A stretch of DNA of 19,014 nucleotides from an uncultured Collinsella sp. GTDB taxonomy: Bacteria > Actinomycetota > Coriobacteriia > Coriobacteriales > Coriobacteriaceae. The notes below the pieces were generated by a model. It saw only the letters and a program-made list of their open reading frames with translations, was not told the DNA's origin and made no database searches. Both the position numbers and the translations under genes were made by a program. Of the stretch, positions 7,218 through 14,061 are shown one piece after another. The stretch is from NCBI GenBank assembly GCA_958346165.1, contig CATVQO010000011.1, positions 1 through 19,014 on the forward strand. The letters run 5' to 3'. The number at the start of each line of letters is the position of its first letter. Position 1 is the first letter of the stretch.

Positions 7218-8054
7218 CTACTCACTCCCCTTCTCGTCGTTGGTGACGGGAATAAAGCCCGCCTCGCGAATCTGCTTGTCCATCTTTTCGGACGTCACAT
7301 AGTCGATGTAATCCTGCGCCTGCTGCGAAGGCACACCCTTCACAAAGAAGTAAAGGTCGCGCGAGATGGGATAGCCGCCACTCGCGACCGTCTTCTCGGA
7401 CGCCTCAACATGATTGACCGAGACGGCCTTGACCGAGGTCTTGGCGTTGAGGCTATCGACGAAGCCCAGCGAAATGTAGCCGATGGCCCCACGCGAACGA
7501 GATACCACGTCGCGCACCTGGCCCGTACCCGAAAGAACGGCCGAGCGGCGATCGAACGGCGTGCCATCCATCACGATGGTACGGAAGGCCTCGCGCGTAC
7601 CGGACGCCTCGTCTCGGTTGATGACCTGAATCCTCAGGTCCTCGCCACCGACTTCTTTCCAGTTGGTGATCTTGCCGGCGTAAATATCGCGGAGCTGCTC
7701 GGTCGAGAGGTTATCGACCGGGTTATCGTCGTTCACGATGACCGCGATACCGTCGTGGGCAATGACGATGGGAGTCAGGCCCAAATCCTGTTCGTCGGCA
7801 TTGAGTCCACGGGAGGAGCTGGCGATATCGGCCGTGCCGGCGCTGACGGCCTCGATCCCAGCGGAAGAACCCAAACCGGAAACGAGCACGTCGATGCCGG
7901 TCTCCTCCTTAAAGCCCTCGGCCGCAATCTCGGCGATAGGAAGGCAGGTCGTGGAGCCGGCCACGGTAATGGAAGAGGTAGAAGATCCCGAAGAACAGGC
8001 GCACAGCGTAAGCGTAAGCACAGCGGCGCTCAGGACCGATACGATCTTTCTCAT
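7218..8054 (-). CDS. pstS: Phosphate ABC transporter substrate-binding lipoprotein PstS
   Basis: PstS captures inorganic phosphate outside the membrane and hands it to PstCA. The 278-residue protein starts with a lipoprotein signal peptide: a short basic start (MRKIV), a hydrophobic core, then LTLCACSS with the likely lipidated cysteine at C20, followed by a Ser-rich tether. Phosphate-binding segments include VAGSTTCLPIAE near the mature N-terminus, GLGSSAGIEAV, SSRGLNADE and the conserved RDEASGTREAF. The ATG at 8054 overlaps the TGA of pgeF as ATGA, and no good Shine-Dalgarno site precedes it. Its translation is therefore probably coupled to pgeF, which is unusual for a pstS gene that normally has its own strong leader. 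Confidence 0.96.
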   Translation of the reverse strand: MRKIVSVLSAAVLTLTLCACSSGSSTSSITVAGSTTCLPIAEIAAEGFKEETGIDVLVSGLGSSAGIEAVSAGTADIASSSRGLNADEQDLGLTPIVIAHDGIAVIVNDDNPVDNLSTEQLRDIYAGKITNWKEVGGEDLRIQVINRDEASGTREAFRTIVMDGTPFDRRSAVLSGTGQVRDVVSRSRGAIGYISLGFVDSLNAKTSVKAVSVNHVEASEKTVASGGYPISRDLYFFVKGVPSQQAQDYIDYVTSEKMDKQIREAGFIPVTNDEKGSE

Positions 8055-8851
8055 AGCATCACGCCGATTGCAGCATGGCGCCCACAGGTGCCGTCCTCGT
8101 TACGGTAGGAATAAAAGCGGTCGTTCTGACGCACGGTCGAAAGCTGGGTATCCACGATATCATCCGCGTCGACACCGACATCTACCAGCGCCTCGCGAAT
8201 GGCAGCGGAAAGATCGAGCATGCGAGAGGTACTCGCATCGATGCAAGAGAACTCGGCGGCAAAGCGATCCATGAGTTCCTGGGATACCTCATATTCGTCA
8301 CCCAAGATATGGGGGCCGATATAGGCGGAAACGTCGCCCGCATCGCAGCCGGCAGCATCGCAAAGCGCCTGGCACGCCTTGGCAGAAATACGTGCAATCG
8401 TGCCCTTCCAACCGGAGTGCACCACGGCAAATCCGCCAGGGGCCACCAGCACCACGGGAACGCAGTCGGCAAAGCAGAGCAGCACGGGCACGTTATGCGC
8501 CGTACAGACGATGGCATCGCAGCCCGCGGCAATCTGCTCGCGGACGTCCTCAAGGTCATCGGCGCCGTTCGAGGTCACCGCAACGATATGATCACCATGG
8601 ACCTGATTGGGAACGAGCAGGTTGTGCTCGCACTCGGCGGCACCCATAGCCTCGAGCGCACGACGACGATTTTCTTGAACAGCAAAGGGGTCATCGCCAA
8701 CATGCGAGCCCAAGTTGAGTGAGGAGTACGCATCTTCGGAAACGCCACCGGCGCGCTCGGTGAAGGCAAAGCGAACATCGGATGTCGCGCCCTCCACCAA
8801 CGTAACTCCATCATGGTCGACACGCGAAACTTTGTCCGCACGTGCTGCCAT
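8051..8851 (-). CDS. pgeF: Peptidoglycan editing factor PgeF (YlmD/YfiH, copper-oxidase-like fold)
   Basis: This family, formerly called multicopper polyphenol oxidase or laccase-like, includes E. coli YfiH, which prevents mis-incorporated amino acids such as L-Ser from staying in UDP-MurNAc precursors made by MurC. Human LACC1 relatives act on purine nucleosides. The 266-residue protein keeps the metal-site residues: H85 in NQVHGDH, C130 in FADCVPV and H145 in VVHSGWKGT. It also has the N-terminal TERAGGVSEDAYSSLNLGSHVGDD and a C-terminal RNDRFYSYRNEDGTCGRHAA. The start at 8851 has AGGAGG seven bases upstream; an earlier start at 8872 does not. It stands after the ftsZ terminator and is the first gene of the apparent pst transcription unit, overlapping pstS by four bases. 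Confidence 0.94.
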   Translation of the reverse strand: MAARADKVSRVDHDGVTLVEGATSDVRFAFTERAGGVSEDAYSSLNLGSHVGDDPFAVQENRRRALEAMGAAECEHNLLVPNQVHGDHIVAVTSNGADDLEDVREQIAAGCDAIVCTAHNVPVLLCFADCVPVVLVAPGGFAVVHSGWKGTIARISAKACQALCDAAGCDAGDVSAYIGPHILGDEYEVSQELMDRFAAEFSCIDASTSRMLDLSAAIREALVDVGVDADDIVDTQLSTVRQNDRFYSYRNEDGTCGRHAAIGVML

Positions 8852-8903
8852 ACTAAAGCCTCCTAATAACACAAGTACCGCGGCATCGCCGCTACAGCCC
8901 GCG

Positions 8904-8932
8904 TTTATACGGCTGTCATACTTCTCTAAAAG
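8904..8932 (-). promoter_or_regulatory. Candidate promoter of pgeF-pst
   Basis: On the minus strand a TATAAA (-10-like, 8904-8909) lies 17 bases after CTTTTA (8927-8932), about 50 bases upstream of the pgeF start. The -10 is good but the -35 is poor, as often seen at activator-dependent promoters. It lies between the ftsZ terminator and pgeF, where a promoter is expected. Confidence 0.3.
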
Positions 8933-8957
8933 GATACCTGCTGCGCTGGAGGCAATC

Positions 8958-8974
8958 GTAAAGGGAACGTAAAG
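8958..8974 (-). promoter_or_regulatory. Candidate PhoP-type direct repeat upstream of pgeF-pst
   Basis: The minus strand reads TTTACG, five bases, TTTACG: a direct repeat at 11-bp spacing. Gram-positive PhoP boxes are TT(A/C/T)ACA-like hexamers spaced by about five bases, usually in sets of four. Only two clear copies are seen, with G in the last position, and they lie about 26 bases before the candidate -35. The match is suggestive only. Confidence 0.35.
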
Positions 8975-9005
8975 AGATTGGAGGTTCTAGTTTACAAAGT
9001 CGAAA

Positions 9006-9035
9006 TAAAAAGGGCGCGTCCATACGGACACGCCC
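9006..9035 (-). terminator. Rho-independent terminator after ftsZ
   Basis: The stem GGGCG (9012-9016) and GTCC (9018-9021) pairs with GGAC (9026-9029) and CGCCC (9031-9035), with one C-A mismatch and an ATAC loop. On the minus strand it is followed by TTTTTATTT. It begins 26 bases after the ftsZ stop and separates the dcw transcript from pgeF-pst. Confidence 0.85.
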
Positions 9036-9061
9036 CCGTGAGCAACAATGCAAAGAACGAC

Positions 9062-10216
9062 TTAGAAGCTACCGCGCTTCAGGAAGTCGGGAAGCTCGAA
9101 CTGATCGTTGCCGAAGTTAGGAAGCTCGGTGCCACCGACGTTGCGGGTCGGAGCGGCCTGAGCCGGGCTGGTGGCCGGAGCGGTGCGCTGCGGCTCAGCG
9201 GAGGCAGCGGCCTTGCTCTGAGACTGCTGAGCAGCAAAGAGCTCGTCCTGACGGTTGACGTTGGAGTCGGAGAAGCCCGTAGCGATGACGGTGATACGCA
9301 CCTGATCGCCCAGGGACTCGTCGACAACGGTACCGAAGATGATGTTGGCCTCGGGGTCGACGGCGTTGGCGACAACGTCGGCGGCGTCGCTGATCTCCTG
9401 GATGCCCAGGTCCTTGGAACCGGCGATGGAGAGCAGCACGCGCGTGGCGCCATCGATGGAGCTCTCGAGCAGCGGGCTGGAGATGGCCTGCTGGGCAGCG
9501 TCGACGGCACGGGTGTCCCCAGAAGAGGTACCGATACCCATCATGGCGGTACCGGCCTGCTTCATGATGGTCTTAACATCGGCGAAGTCCAGGTTGATGA
9601 TACCGGGGACGGTGATGAGGTCGGTGATGCCCTGGGTGCCCTGGGAAAGGACGCCATCGGCAATCGCGAAGGCCTCGAGCATGGTGGTCTTCTTCTCGGC
9701 GATGTCGAGCAGCTTATCGTTAGGGATGACGATCATGGTGTCGACGCAATCGGAGAGGGTCTTAATGCCCTCCTCGGCGCTCTTCTTGCGCTTGCGGCCC
9801 TCGAAGGTGAAGGGCTTGGTCACGACGGCGACGGTCAGCGCACCGACCTCGTTCATCGCGATATCGGCAACGATGGGAGCAGCGCCGGTACCGGTGCCAC
9901 CGCCCTCGCCGCAGGTGATGAACACCATGTCGGCGCCAGCGAGCGCCTCGGCAATGTCGTCGCGGGACTCATCGGCAGCCTTGCGGCCAACCTCGGGGTT
10001 GGCGCCGGCGCCCAGGCCGCGGGTAAGGTCGGTGCCGATGTGCACCTTGATATCGGCATCAGAGATCGCGAGTGCCTGAGCATCGGTGTTGATGGCAACA
10101 AACTCGACGCCGCGGATGCCCTCTTCGATCATTCGATTGACCGCGTTGGTACCGCCGCCGCCGACGCCGACCACCTTAATGACGGCAAGGTAGTTGTTGA
10201 TCTCTGTCTCGTGCAT
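9062..10216 (-). CDS. ftsZ: Cell division protein FtsZ
   Basis: FtsZ is the tubulin-like GTPase that assembles the cytokinetic ring. The 384-residue protein has the N-terminal nucleotide-binding [13 protein letters not shown] (17-29), the tubulin signature GGGTGTG (105-111), IVIPND (162-167), and the T7 catalytic loop with [11 protein letters not shown] (208-218). The C-terminal GTPase-associated domain ends near residue 320. A disordered Ala/Gln/Pro linker follows and then the C-terminal binding peptide [12 protein letters not shown] second similar element, ELPNF, lies ten residues earlier. The start at 10216 has GGAGG six bases upstream, whereas the longer reading from 10246 does not fit the family. 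It stands 199 bases after ftsQ with no ftsA between, and it has its own terminator. Confidence 0.98.
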   Translation of the reverse strand: MHETEINNYLAVIKVVGVGGGGTNAVNRMIEEGIRGVEFVAINTDAQALAISDADIKVHIGTDLTRGLGAGANPEVGRKAADESRDDIAEALAGADMVFITCGEGGGTGTGAAPIVADIAMNEVGALTVAVVTKPFTFEGRKRKKSAEEGIKTLSDCVDTMIVIPNDKLLDIAEKKTTMLEAFAIADGVLSQGTQGITDLITVPGIINLDFADVKTIMKQAGTAMMGIGTSSGDTRAVDAAQQAISSPLLESSIDGATRVLLSIAGSKDLGIQEISDAADVVANAVDPEANIIFGTVVDESLGDQVRITVIATGFSDSNVNRQDELFAAQQSQSKAAASAEPQRTAPATSPAQAAPTRNVGGTELPNFGNDQFELPDFLKRGSF

Positions 10217-10272
10217 GTCGGTCCTCCGAACAAAGGTTATAGCCATAGCATGGGTCGACCCCTGCGCACATT

Positions 10273-10284
10273 AACCTTCAGGTT
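10273..10284. promoter_or_regulatory. Short palindrome AACCTTCAGGTT upstream of ftsZ
   Basis: AACCT and AGGTT form a perfect inverted repeat with a 2-base centre, about 57-68 bases upstream of the ftsZ start codon. On the minus strand a GTTAAT hexamer overlaps it and could be a -10, with TTGCAT 17 bases before, so a regulator bound here could control ftsZ. No family is assignable. Confidence 0.25.
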
Positions 10285-10337
10285 GAAAGTAAATGCAAAG
10301 GTAAACCGTATTATGGTTGCACATTATGAACGTATCA

Positions 10338-10351
10338 GTCAAATAATTGAC
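10338..10351. promoter_or_regulatory. Inverted repeat GTCAA-N4-TTGAC in the ftsQ-ftsZ spacer
   Basis: GTCAA (10338-10342) and TTGAC (10347-10351) form a perfect 5-bp inverted repeat with an ATAA centre. Each arm also resembles a -35 element in opposite directions. It lies about 120 bases upstream of ftsZ in an unusually A/T-rich spacer and is a candidate operator or promoter part. Confidence 0.3.
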
Positions 10352-10415
10352 CGTGAAAACCAAACAAACCAGATAAACGGCGTGGTATGGCCCCTCAACA
10401 AAGCATCAACCAGCG

Positions 10416-11672
10416 CTACGAGGTCGGAGCATTCCTAAATGTGTAGTTACCCGGAGAGCGCACATTGATATACGTTACGCCCTCTACCTGCGAAAGCAAC
10501 TTGGTGACTACGCGTTCCTTCTTGACGATATCGTCCGAATCGCCCAGCGACACTTCAATGCCGTTATTGAGGTTTGCCGAGATGGCTTCGACCGAAGGCG
10601 TGGAAATATCCTTGACTTGTCCCAAGAACTCGCTCGAAAAACCACGCACATAATCCAACCCAGCCTTAACGGCCTTGGAGCTCACTGCCTGGCCGGAAAC
10701 CGGAGCGACATCCGCCGAGACATCAGTCAACAACACCGCGCCATAGTGCTTAGCGAGCGCCAGTGCGGCATCAATGCCGGTCAGGGTATTTGAGCCCTGC
10801 CCTGTCGTGATGACGTTGCCCTGGTCGTCAACTTCGACCGACGTCGACAGCGGGGCGATCCAGGTGTCATCATCCCCGATGGCCCAGGCAAGGTCATCGG
10901 AGCTGATATAGGCAATTGCAATGACCTTGCGCTCCATCGGCGTAATGATGAGCGTATGCGGGAACTGACGCTGGACATCCACGCCCGAGACCCACGGGTT
11001 CTGCTTGAGATCCTCGGTAATCTGGTCGGGATCGACGTTAAAAAGCGACGTTCCCTCGGGCAAATCGATCAGCTGGATAGCATCGTGCTTCGTCACATGC
11101 TCGCTGCCTTGAATCTGAATATCAGTGGCAGTAAACAATCCAGAGTTAATCACCACGATGGCAACGACGACGAGCACGGCCAAGGCGGCCAGAACCCCGC
11201 CCACGATTTTGCCTTTGCCTGCAACGACAGAAGCGGCGTCTGATGTTTTATTTGCCATCGCCCCAAGTGAAGACAACGGGTTTACGCCTTTTTTACCCGA
11301 AGGCTTCTTGGCGGTAGCCGGCACCGATGTCAGCGAGCGCGGTTTCGATGCGCCCAGTGTGCGACCTGGACGCGCCGCTTTAGTTCCCGTCGAGGGCTTA
11401 GGAGTTGCCATGGGGCGGGCAGGCTTGGCGCCCATAACAGACTTTGACGTCACCGAGGGACGCGAGGACTTTTTTGCAGCCGGACGATTACCGAGCTGCG
11501 AGCCGACGACCGGACGACTGGTCTGTCGAGCATGCCCGACAGGCTTAGAGTGCGCGACGGTATTGCGTTGAGGTTTGGCAGGCGCGCCGGAACGCCCTCC
11601 GGCGCGGCGGAAGGTGGGTTTCGATGCTCTAGAAGCCGAGGAATTTAACTTCCGGTCTGAGCTCGATGCCAT
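10416..11672 (-). CDS. ftsQ: Cell division protein FtsQ (DivIB)
   Basis: FtsQ is a bitopic membrane protein that scaffolds the divisome and links it to FtsW/FtsI. The 418-residue product has a very long basic, Ser/Pro/Lys/Arg-rich cytoplasmic tail (1 to about 153), one transmembrane helix (about 156-176) and a POTRA domain beginning FTATDIQIQGSEHVTK (180-195). The FtsQ-specific domain follows, with WVSGVDVQRQFPHTLIITPMER. The usual cytoplasmic tail is much shorter, so about 100 extra disordered residues are present. The ATG at 11672 has AGGGAGG just upstream, located inside the last codons of murB, and the two genes overlap by 44 bases. The next in-frame Met (residue 80) has no Shine-Dalgarno site. 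Confidence 0.93.
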   Translation of the reverse strand: MASSSDRKLNSSASRASKPTFRRAGGRSGAPAKPQRNTVAHSKPVGHARQTSRPVVGSQLGNRPAAKKSSRPSVTSKSVMGAKPARPMATPKPSTGTKAARPGRTLGASKPRSLTSVPATAKKPSGKKGVNPLSSLGAMANKTSDAASVVAGKGKIVGGVLAALAVLVVVAIVVINSGLFTATDIQIQGSEHVTKHDAIQLIDLPEGTSLFNVDPDQITEDLKQNPWVSGVDVQRQFPHTLIITPMERKVIAIAYISSDDLAWAIGDDDTWIAPLSTSVEVDDQGNVITTGQGSNTLTGIDAALALAKHYGAVLLTDVSADVAPVSGQAVSSKAVKAGLDYVRGFSSEFLGQVKDISTPSVEAISANLNNGIEVSLGDSDDIVKKERVVTKLLSQVEGVTYINVRSPGNYTFRNAPTS

Positions 11673-12540
11673 ACGCCTCCCTCACCTTTCCGTGCACATG
11701 TCTGATAACCGCGGCAACGTCATCGGCCGAGGCAGTTCCGTTATTAACGATAAAATTAGCGTGAACGGGCGAAACTTCCGCGCCGCCAATCGAAAAACCC
11801 TTTAATCCACAATCCTCGATAAGCTTGCCCACACTCGCATCGGGCGGGTTGCGAAAGACCGACCCGCAGGATGCGCGACCCATGGGCTGTGTACGCTTGC
11901 GCCTCGTCAGGCACCGCTCCATGCGCTCGCGAATGTCGGCCTTGGGCGCCGGTTTAAGTTTGAGCACGCACTCGAGGATGATCTCATTGCGGGGAAGGCT
12001 ACATTCGCGGTAGCCCCAAGTGATCTCGGACCCCGCATAATGCTTGATACCGGATACCGGGTCAAACGTTACGACATCCTCAACCAGCGAGCCAATCCAT
12101 TCGGTCCGTGTGCCGGCATTCATAGATATCGCACCGCCGACCGACCCGGGGATGCCAACGGCAAACTCAAGGCCCGAGAGGCTACGCGACAGGGCATCGT
12201 TGACCAGGCGCGCAAACATCACGCCCGCACCGACCGTCAGCGTACAACCGTCATCGGCAACAACCGTGCGCTGAAACTCACGTCCGAGCGAAATGACGGC
12301 ACCGCGATAACCGCCATCGGCAACCAGCAGATTGGAGCCCTTGCCGACGATGACCCACGGCACCTGCTCGCGATCGAGCACCGCCACGGCGCGGCGGAGG
12401 GCATGATAGCTATGGCACGTCACAAAGAGGTCGGCCTTGCCGCCGATACGATAGCTCGTATGACGCGCAAGGCGCTCGTCCTCGATCACATCCGTGTCGA
12501 TCATGCCCGAGAGCGCCATGACGGCGTTAAACAGACCCAT
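11629..12540 (-). CDS. murB: UDP-N-acetylmuramate dehydrogenase MurB
   Basis: MurB reduces UDP-GlcNAc-enolpyruvate to UDP-MurNAc with NADPH and FAD in the cytoplasm. The 303-residue protein has the FAD-binding elements TSYRIGGKADL (28-38), VGKGSNLLVADGG (65-77) and GIPGSVGGAISMNAGT (129-144). The substrate-binding WGYRECSLP (175-183) follows, then the proton-donor Ser in SCGSVFRNP (S227) and the C-terminal GIELRPEVKFLG. Length and the absence of the extra YG-containing loop region make it the short (type II) class. The start at 12540 lies five bases after the murC stop without a Shine-Dalgarno site, suggesting coupling. ATGs at 12519 and 12504 are possible but equally lack one. The last 44 bases overlap ftsQ. 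Confidence 0.95.
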   Translation of the reverse strand: MGLFNAVMALSGMIDTDVIEDERLARHTSYRIGGKADLFVTCHSYHALRRAVAVLDREQVPWVIVGKGSNLLVADGGYRGAVISLGREFQRTVVADDGCTLTVGAGVMFARLVNDALSRSLSGLEFAVGIPGSVGGAISMNAGTRTEWIGSLVEDVVTFDPVSGIKHYAGSEITWGYRECSLPRNEIILECVLKLKPAPKADIRERMERCLTRRKRTQPMGRASCGSVFRNPPDASVGKLIEDCGLKGFSIGGAEVSPVHANFIVNNGTASADDVAAVIRHVHGKVREAYGIELRPEVKFLGF

Positions 12541-12545
12541 TAGAC

Positions 12546-13964
12546 TTAAGCGTCTTTCTTGGCAGTCAGATACTCGATAAACTCGGGACCGACGGTCGTA
12601 ACGTCACCGGCACCCATTGTGAGCAGCAGGTCGCCCTCGCCCACCATCTGCTCGAGCTCCTGATTAAGCTCAAGACGGCTGGAGCAATACACGACCTCCT
12701 TACCAGGATGCTTGGCGCGCACGGTATCGGCGAGCATCTTAGAGGTGACACCCGGAATGGGCATCTCGCCAGCCGAGAACACATCAATCAGCAGCAGTTT
12801 ATCGGCATTGGCAAATGCATCGGCAAAGTCGTCGCACAGGGCCTGCAGGCGCGAATAGCGGTGCGGCTGGAACACGACGTCGACGTGCTTGTAGCCCAGC
12901 GACGAAGCGGCAGCAAGCGTCGCCTTGATCTCGGTGGGGTGATGGCCGTAATCATCGACCACGGTGATGCCATCGATATCGCCCACGTGGGTAAAGCGAC
13001 GACGGACGCCCTCAAAGCTCGAAAGCGCCTTGGCGGCGGCGTCGATGTCAAGGCCCAGGACATGGGCGACGGTGAGTACCGCCGTGGCGTTGAGCATGTT
13101 GTGGCGACCGGGATTGCTCTTGATCTCCACGGCATGCTCAGTGCCGTCCTCAAAGCGAACGATAAAGTCGCTCTGGATGCCCTTGACATCCGGGTGCATG
13201 CAGACGATGTCGTTGCCCTCGGCAAAGCCGTAGGAAAGCACGTGACGACCCGTCGACTTGGCGAGCTCGACCAGATGCGGGTCCTCACCGCAGACGATGA
13301 CGGTGCCGTCCTCGCCCACCAGGCTCATGAATTTGGCGAAAGTTGCCTCGATCTCCTCGATACCCGAGTAGTGATCGAGGTGGTCGGCCTCGACGTTGGT
13401 CACAATGACCACGTTGGGGTTCAGGAACAGGAAGGAGCTGTCGGACTCGTCGGCCTCGGCGACAAAGTAGTCGCCCGAGCCGTTCTTGCCGTTCGTGTCA
13501 TAGCCCTCGACGATGCCACCGATCAAGAAGCTCGGATCCAGACCCATGCGGTCGAGCATGGTGGCGCACATCGAAGACGTGGTGGTCTTGCCATGCGTGC
13601 CGGCAACAGCGACGGTGGTGTAGCCGTGGCCCAAAGCAGAGAGCATCTTGGCACGGGGCCACACGGGAATACCAAGCTCGCGAGCGCGCACGAGTTCAGG
13701 GTTGGACTCCGGAATAGCGGTGGAGACAACAACCACGTCGGGCTTGACCTCGTCGATCGTGGCGGCCTCATGGCCCACATGCACCTTCACACCAGCGCGG
13801 GTAAGCTGGCGGATATAACGTGACGTCTTAAGGTCGGAGCCGGTAACGGCATAACCGCGCTCGTGCAGAACGAGGGCGATGCCGCTCATGCCGGCGCCGC
13901 CGATACCGATAAAGTGGGCGCTCTTAAACTCGGGCGCGGAGGTTGCAGTCTGGGAATCAGCCAT
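12546..13964 (-). CDS. murC: UDP-N-acetylmuramate--L-alanine ligase MurC
   Basis: MurC adds L-alanine to UDP-MurNAc using ATP, the first step of stem-peptide assembly. The 472-residue protein shows the N-terminal nucleotide-sugar domain motif HFIGIGGAGMSGIA (17-30), the ATP loop VAGTHGKTTTSS (120-131), EADESDSSFL (170-179), NVEADHLDHY, and the C-terminal DDYGHHPTEI and FQPHRYSR. The start at 13964 has AAGGAG about 11 bases upstream and gives the usual short leader before the GIGGAGMS motif. A GTG at 13991 has no Shine-Dalgarno site. It follows murG after 97 bases and runs into murB after five bases. Confidence 0.96.
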   Translation of the reverse strand: MADSQTATSAPEFKSAHFIGIGGAGMSGIALVLHERGYAVTGSDLKTSRYIRQLTRAGVKVHVGHEAATIDEVKPDVVVVSTAIPESNPELVRARELGIPVWPRAKMLSALGHGYTTVAVAGTHGKTTTSSMCATMLDRMGLDPSFLIGGIVEGYDTNGKNGSGDYFVAEADESDSSFLFLNPNVVIVTNVEADHLDHYSGIEEIEATFAKFMSLVGEDGTVIVCGEDPHLVELAKSTGRHVLSYGFAEGNDIVCMHPDVKGIQSDFIVRFEDGTEHAVEIKSNPGRHNMLNATAVLTVAHVLGLDIDAAAKALSSFEGVRRRFTHVGDIDGITVVDDYGHHPTEIKATLAAASSLGYKHVDVVFQPHRYSRLQALCDDFADAFANADKLLLIDVFSAGEMPIPGVTSKMLADTVRAKHPGKEVVYCSSRLELNQELEQMVGEGDLLLTMGAGDVTTVGPEFIEYLTAKKDA

Positions 13965-14061
13965 GTGCTCGTGTACTCCTTGCGTAAACACTGCCTGTAA
14001 CCCGTTAACTGTACCGCACCTACCGCATCAGCGCGAGGGCGACCGACGATATCCCGTCTAA

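Noticed and set aside
7217..7225. GTG at 7225 as the pstC start
   Set aside because: The Shine-Dalgarno AGGGGA would touch the GTG; the ATG at 7216 has correct spacing.
8978..10438. Long open frame on the plus strand (about 486 codons) opposite ftsZ
   Set aside because: It lies antisense to a complete ftsZ, has low-complexity Gly/Asp/Val-rich sequence typical of reverse frames of GC-rich genes, resembles no family and lacks a ribosome site.
12708..13823. Open frame on the plus strand opposite murC
   Set aside because: It is antisense to complete, motif-verified murC, with a composition like other reverse-frame shadows.
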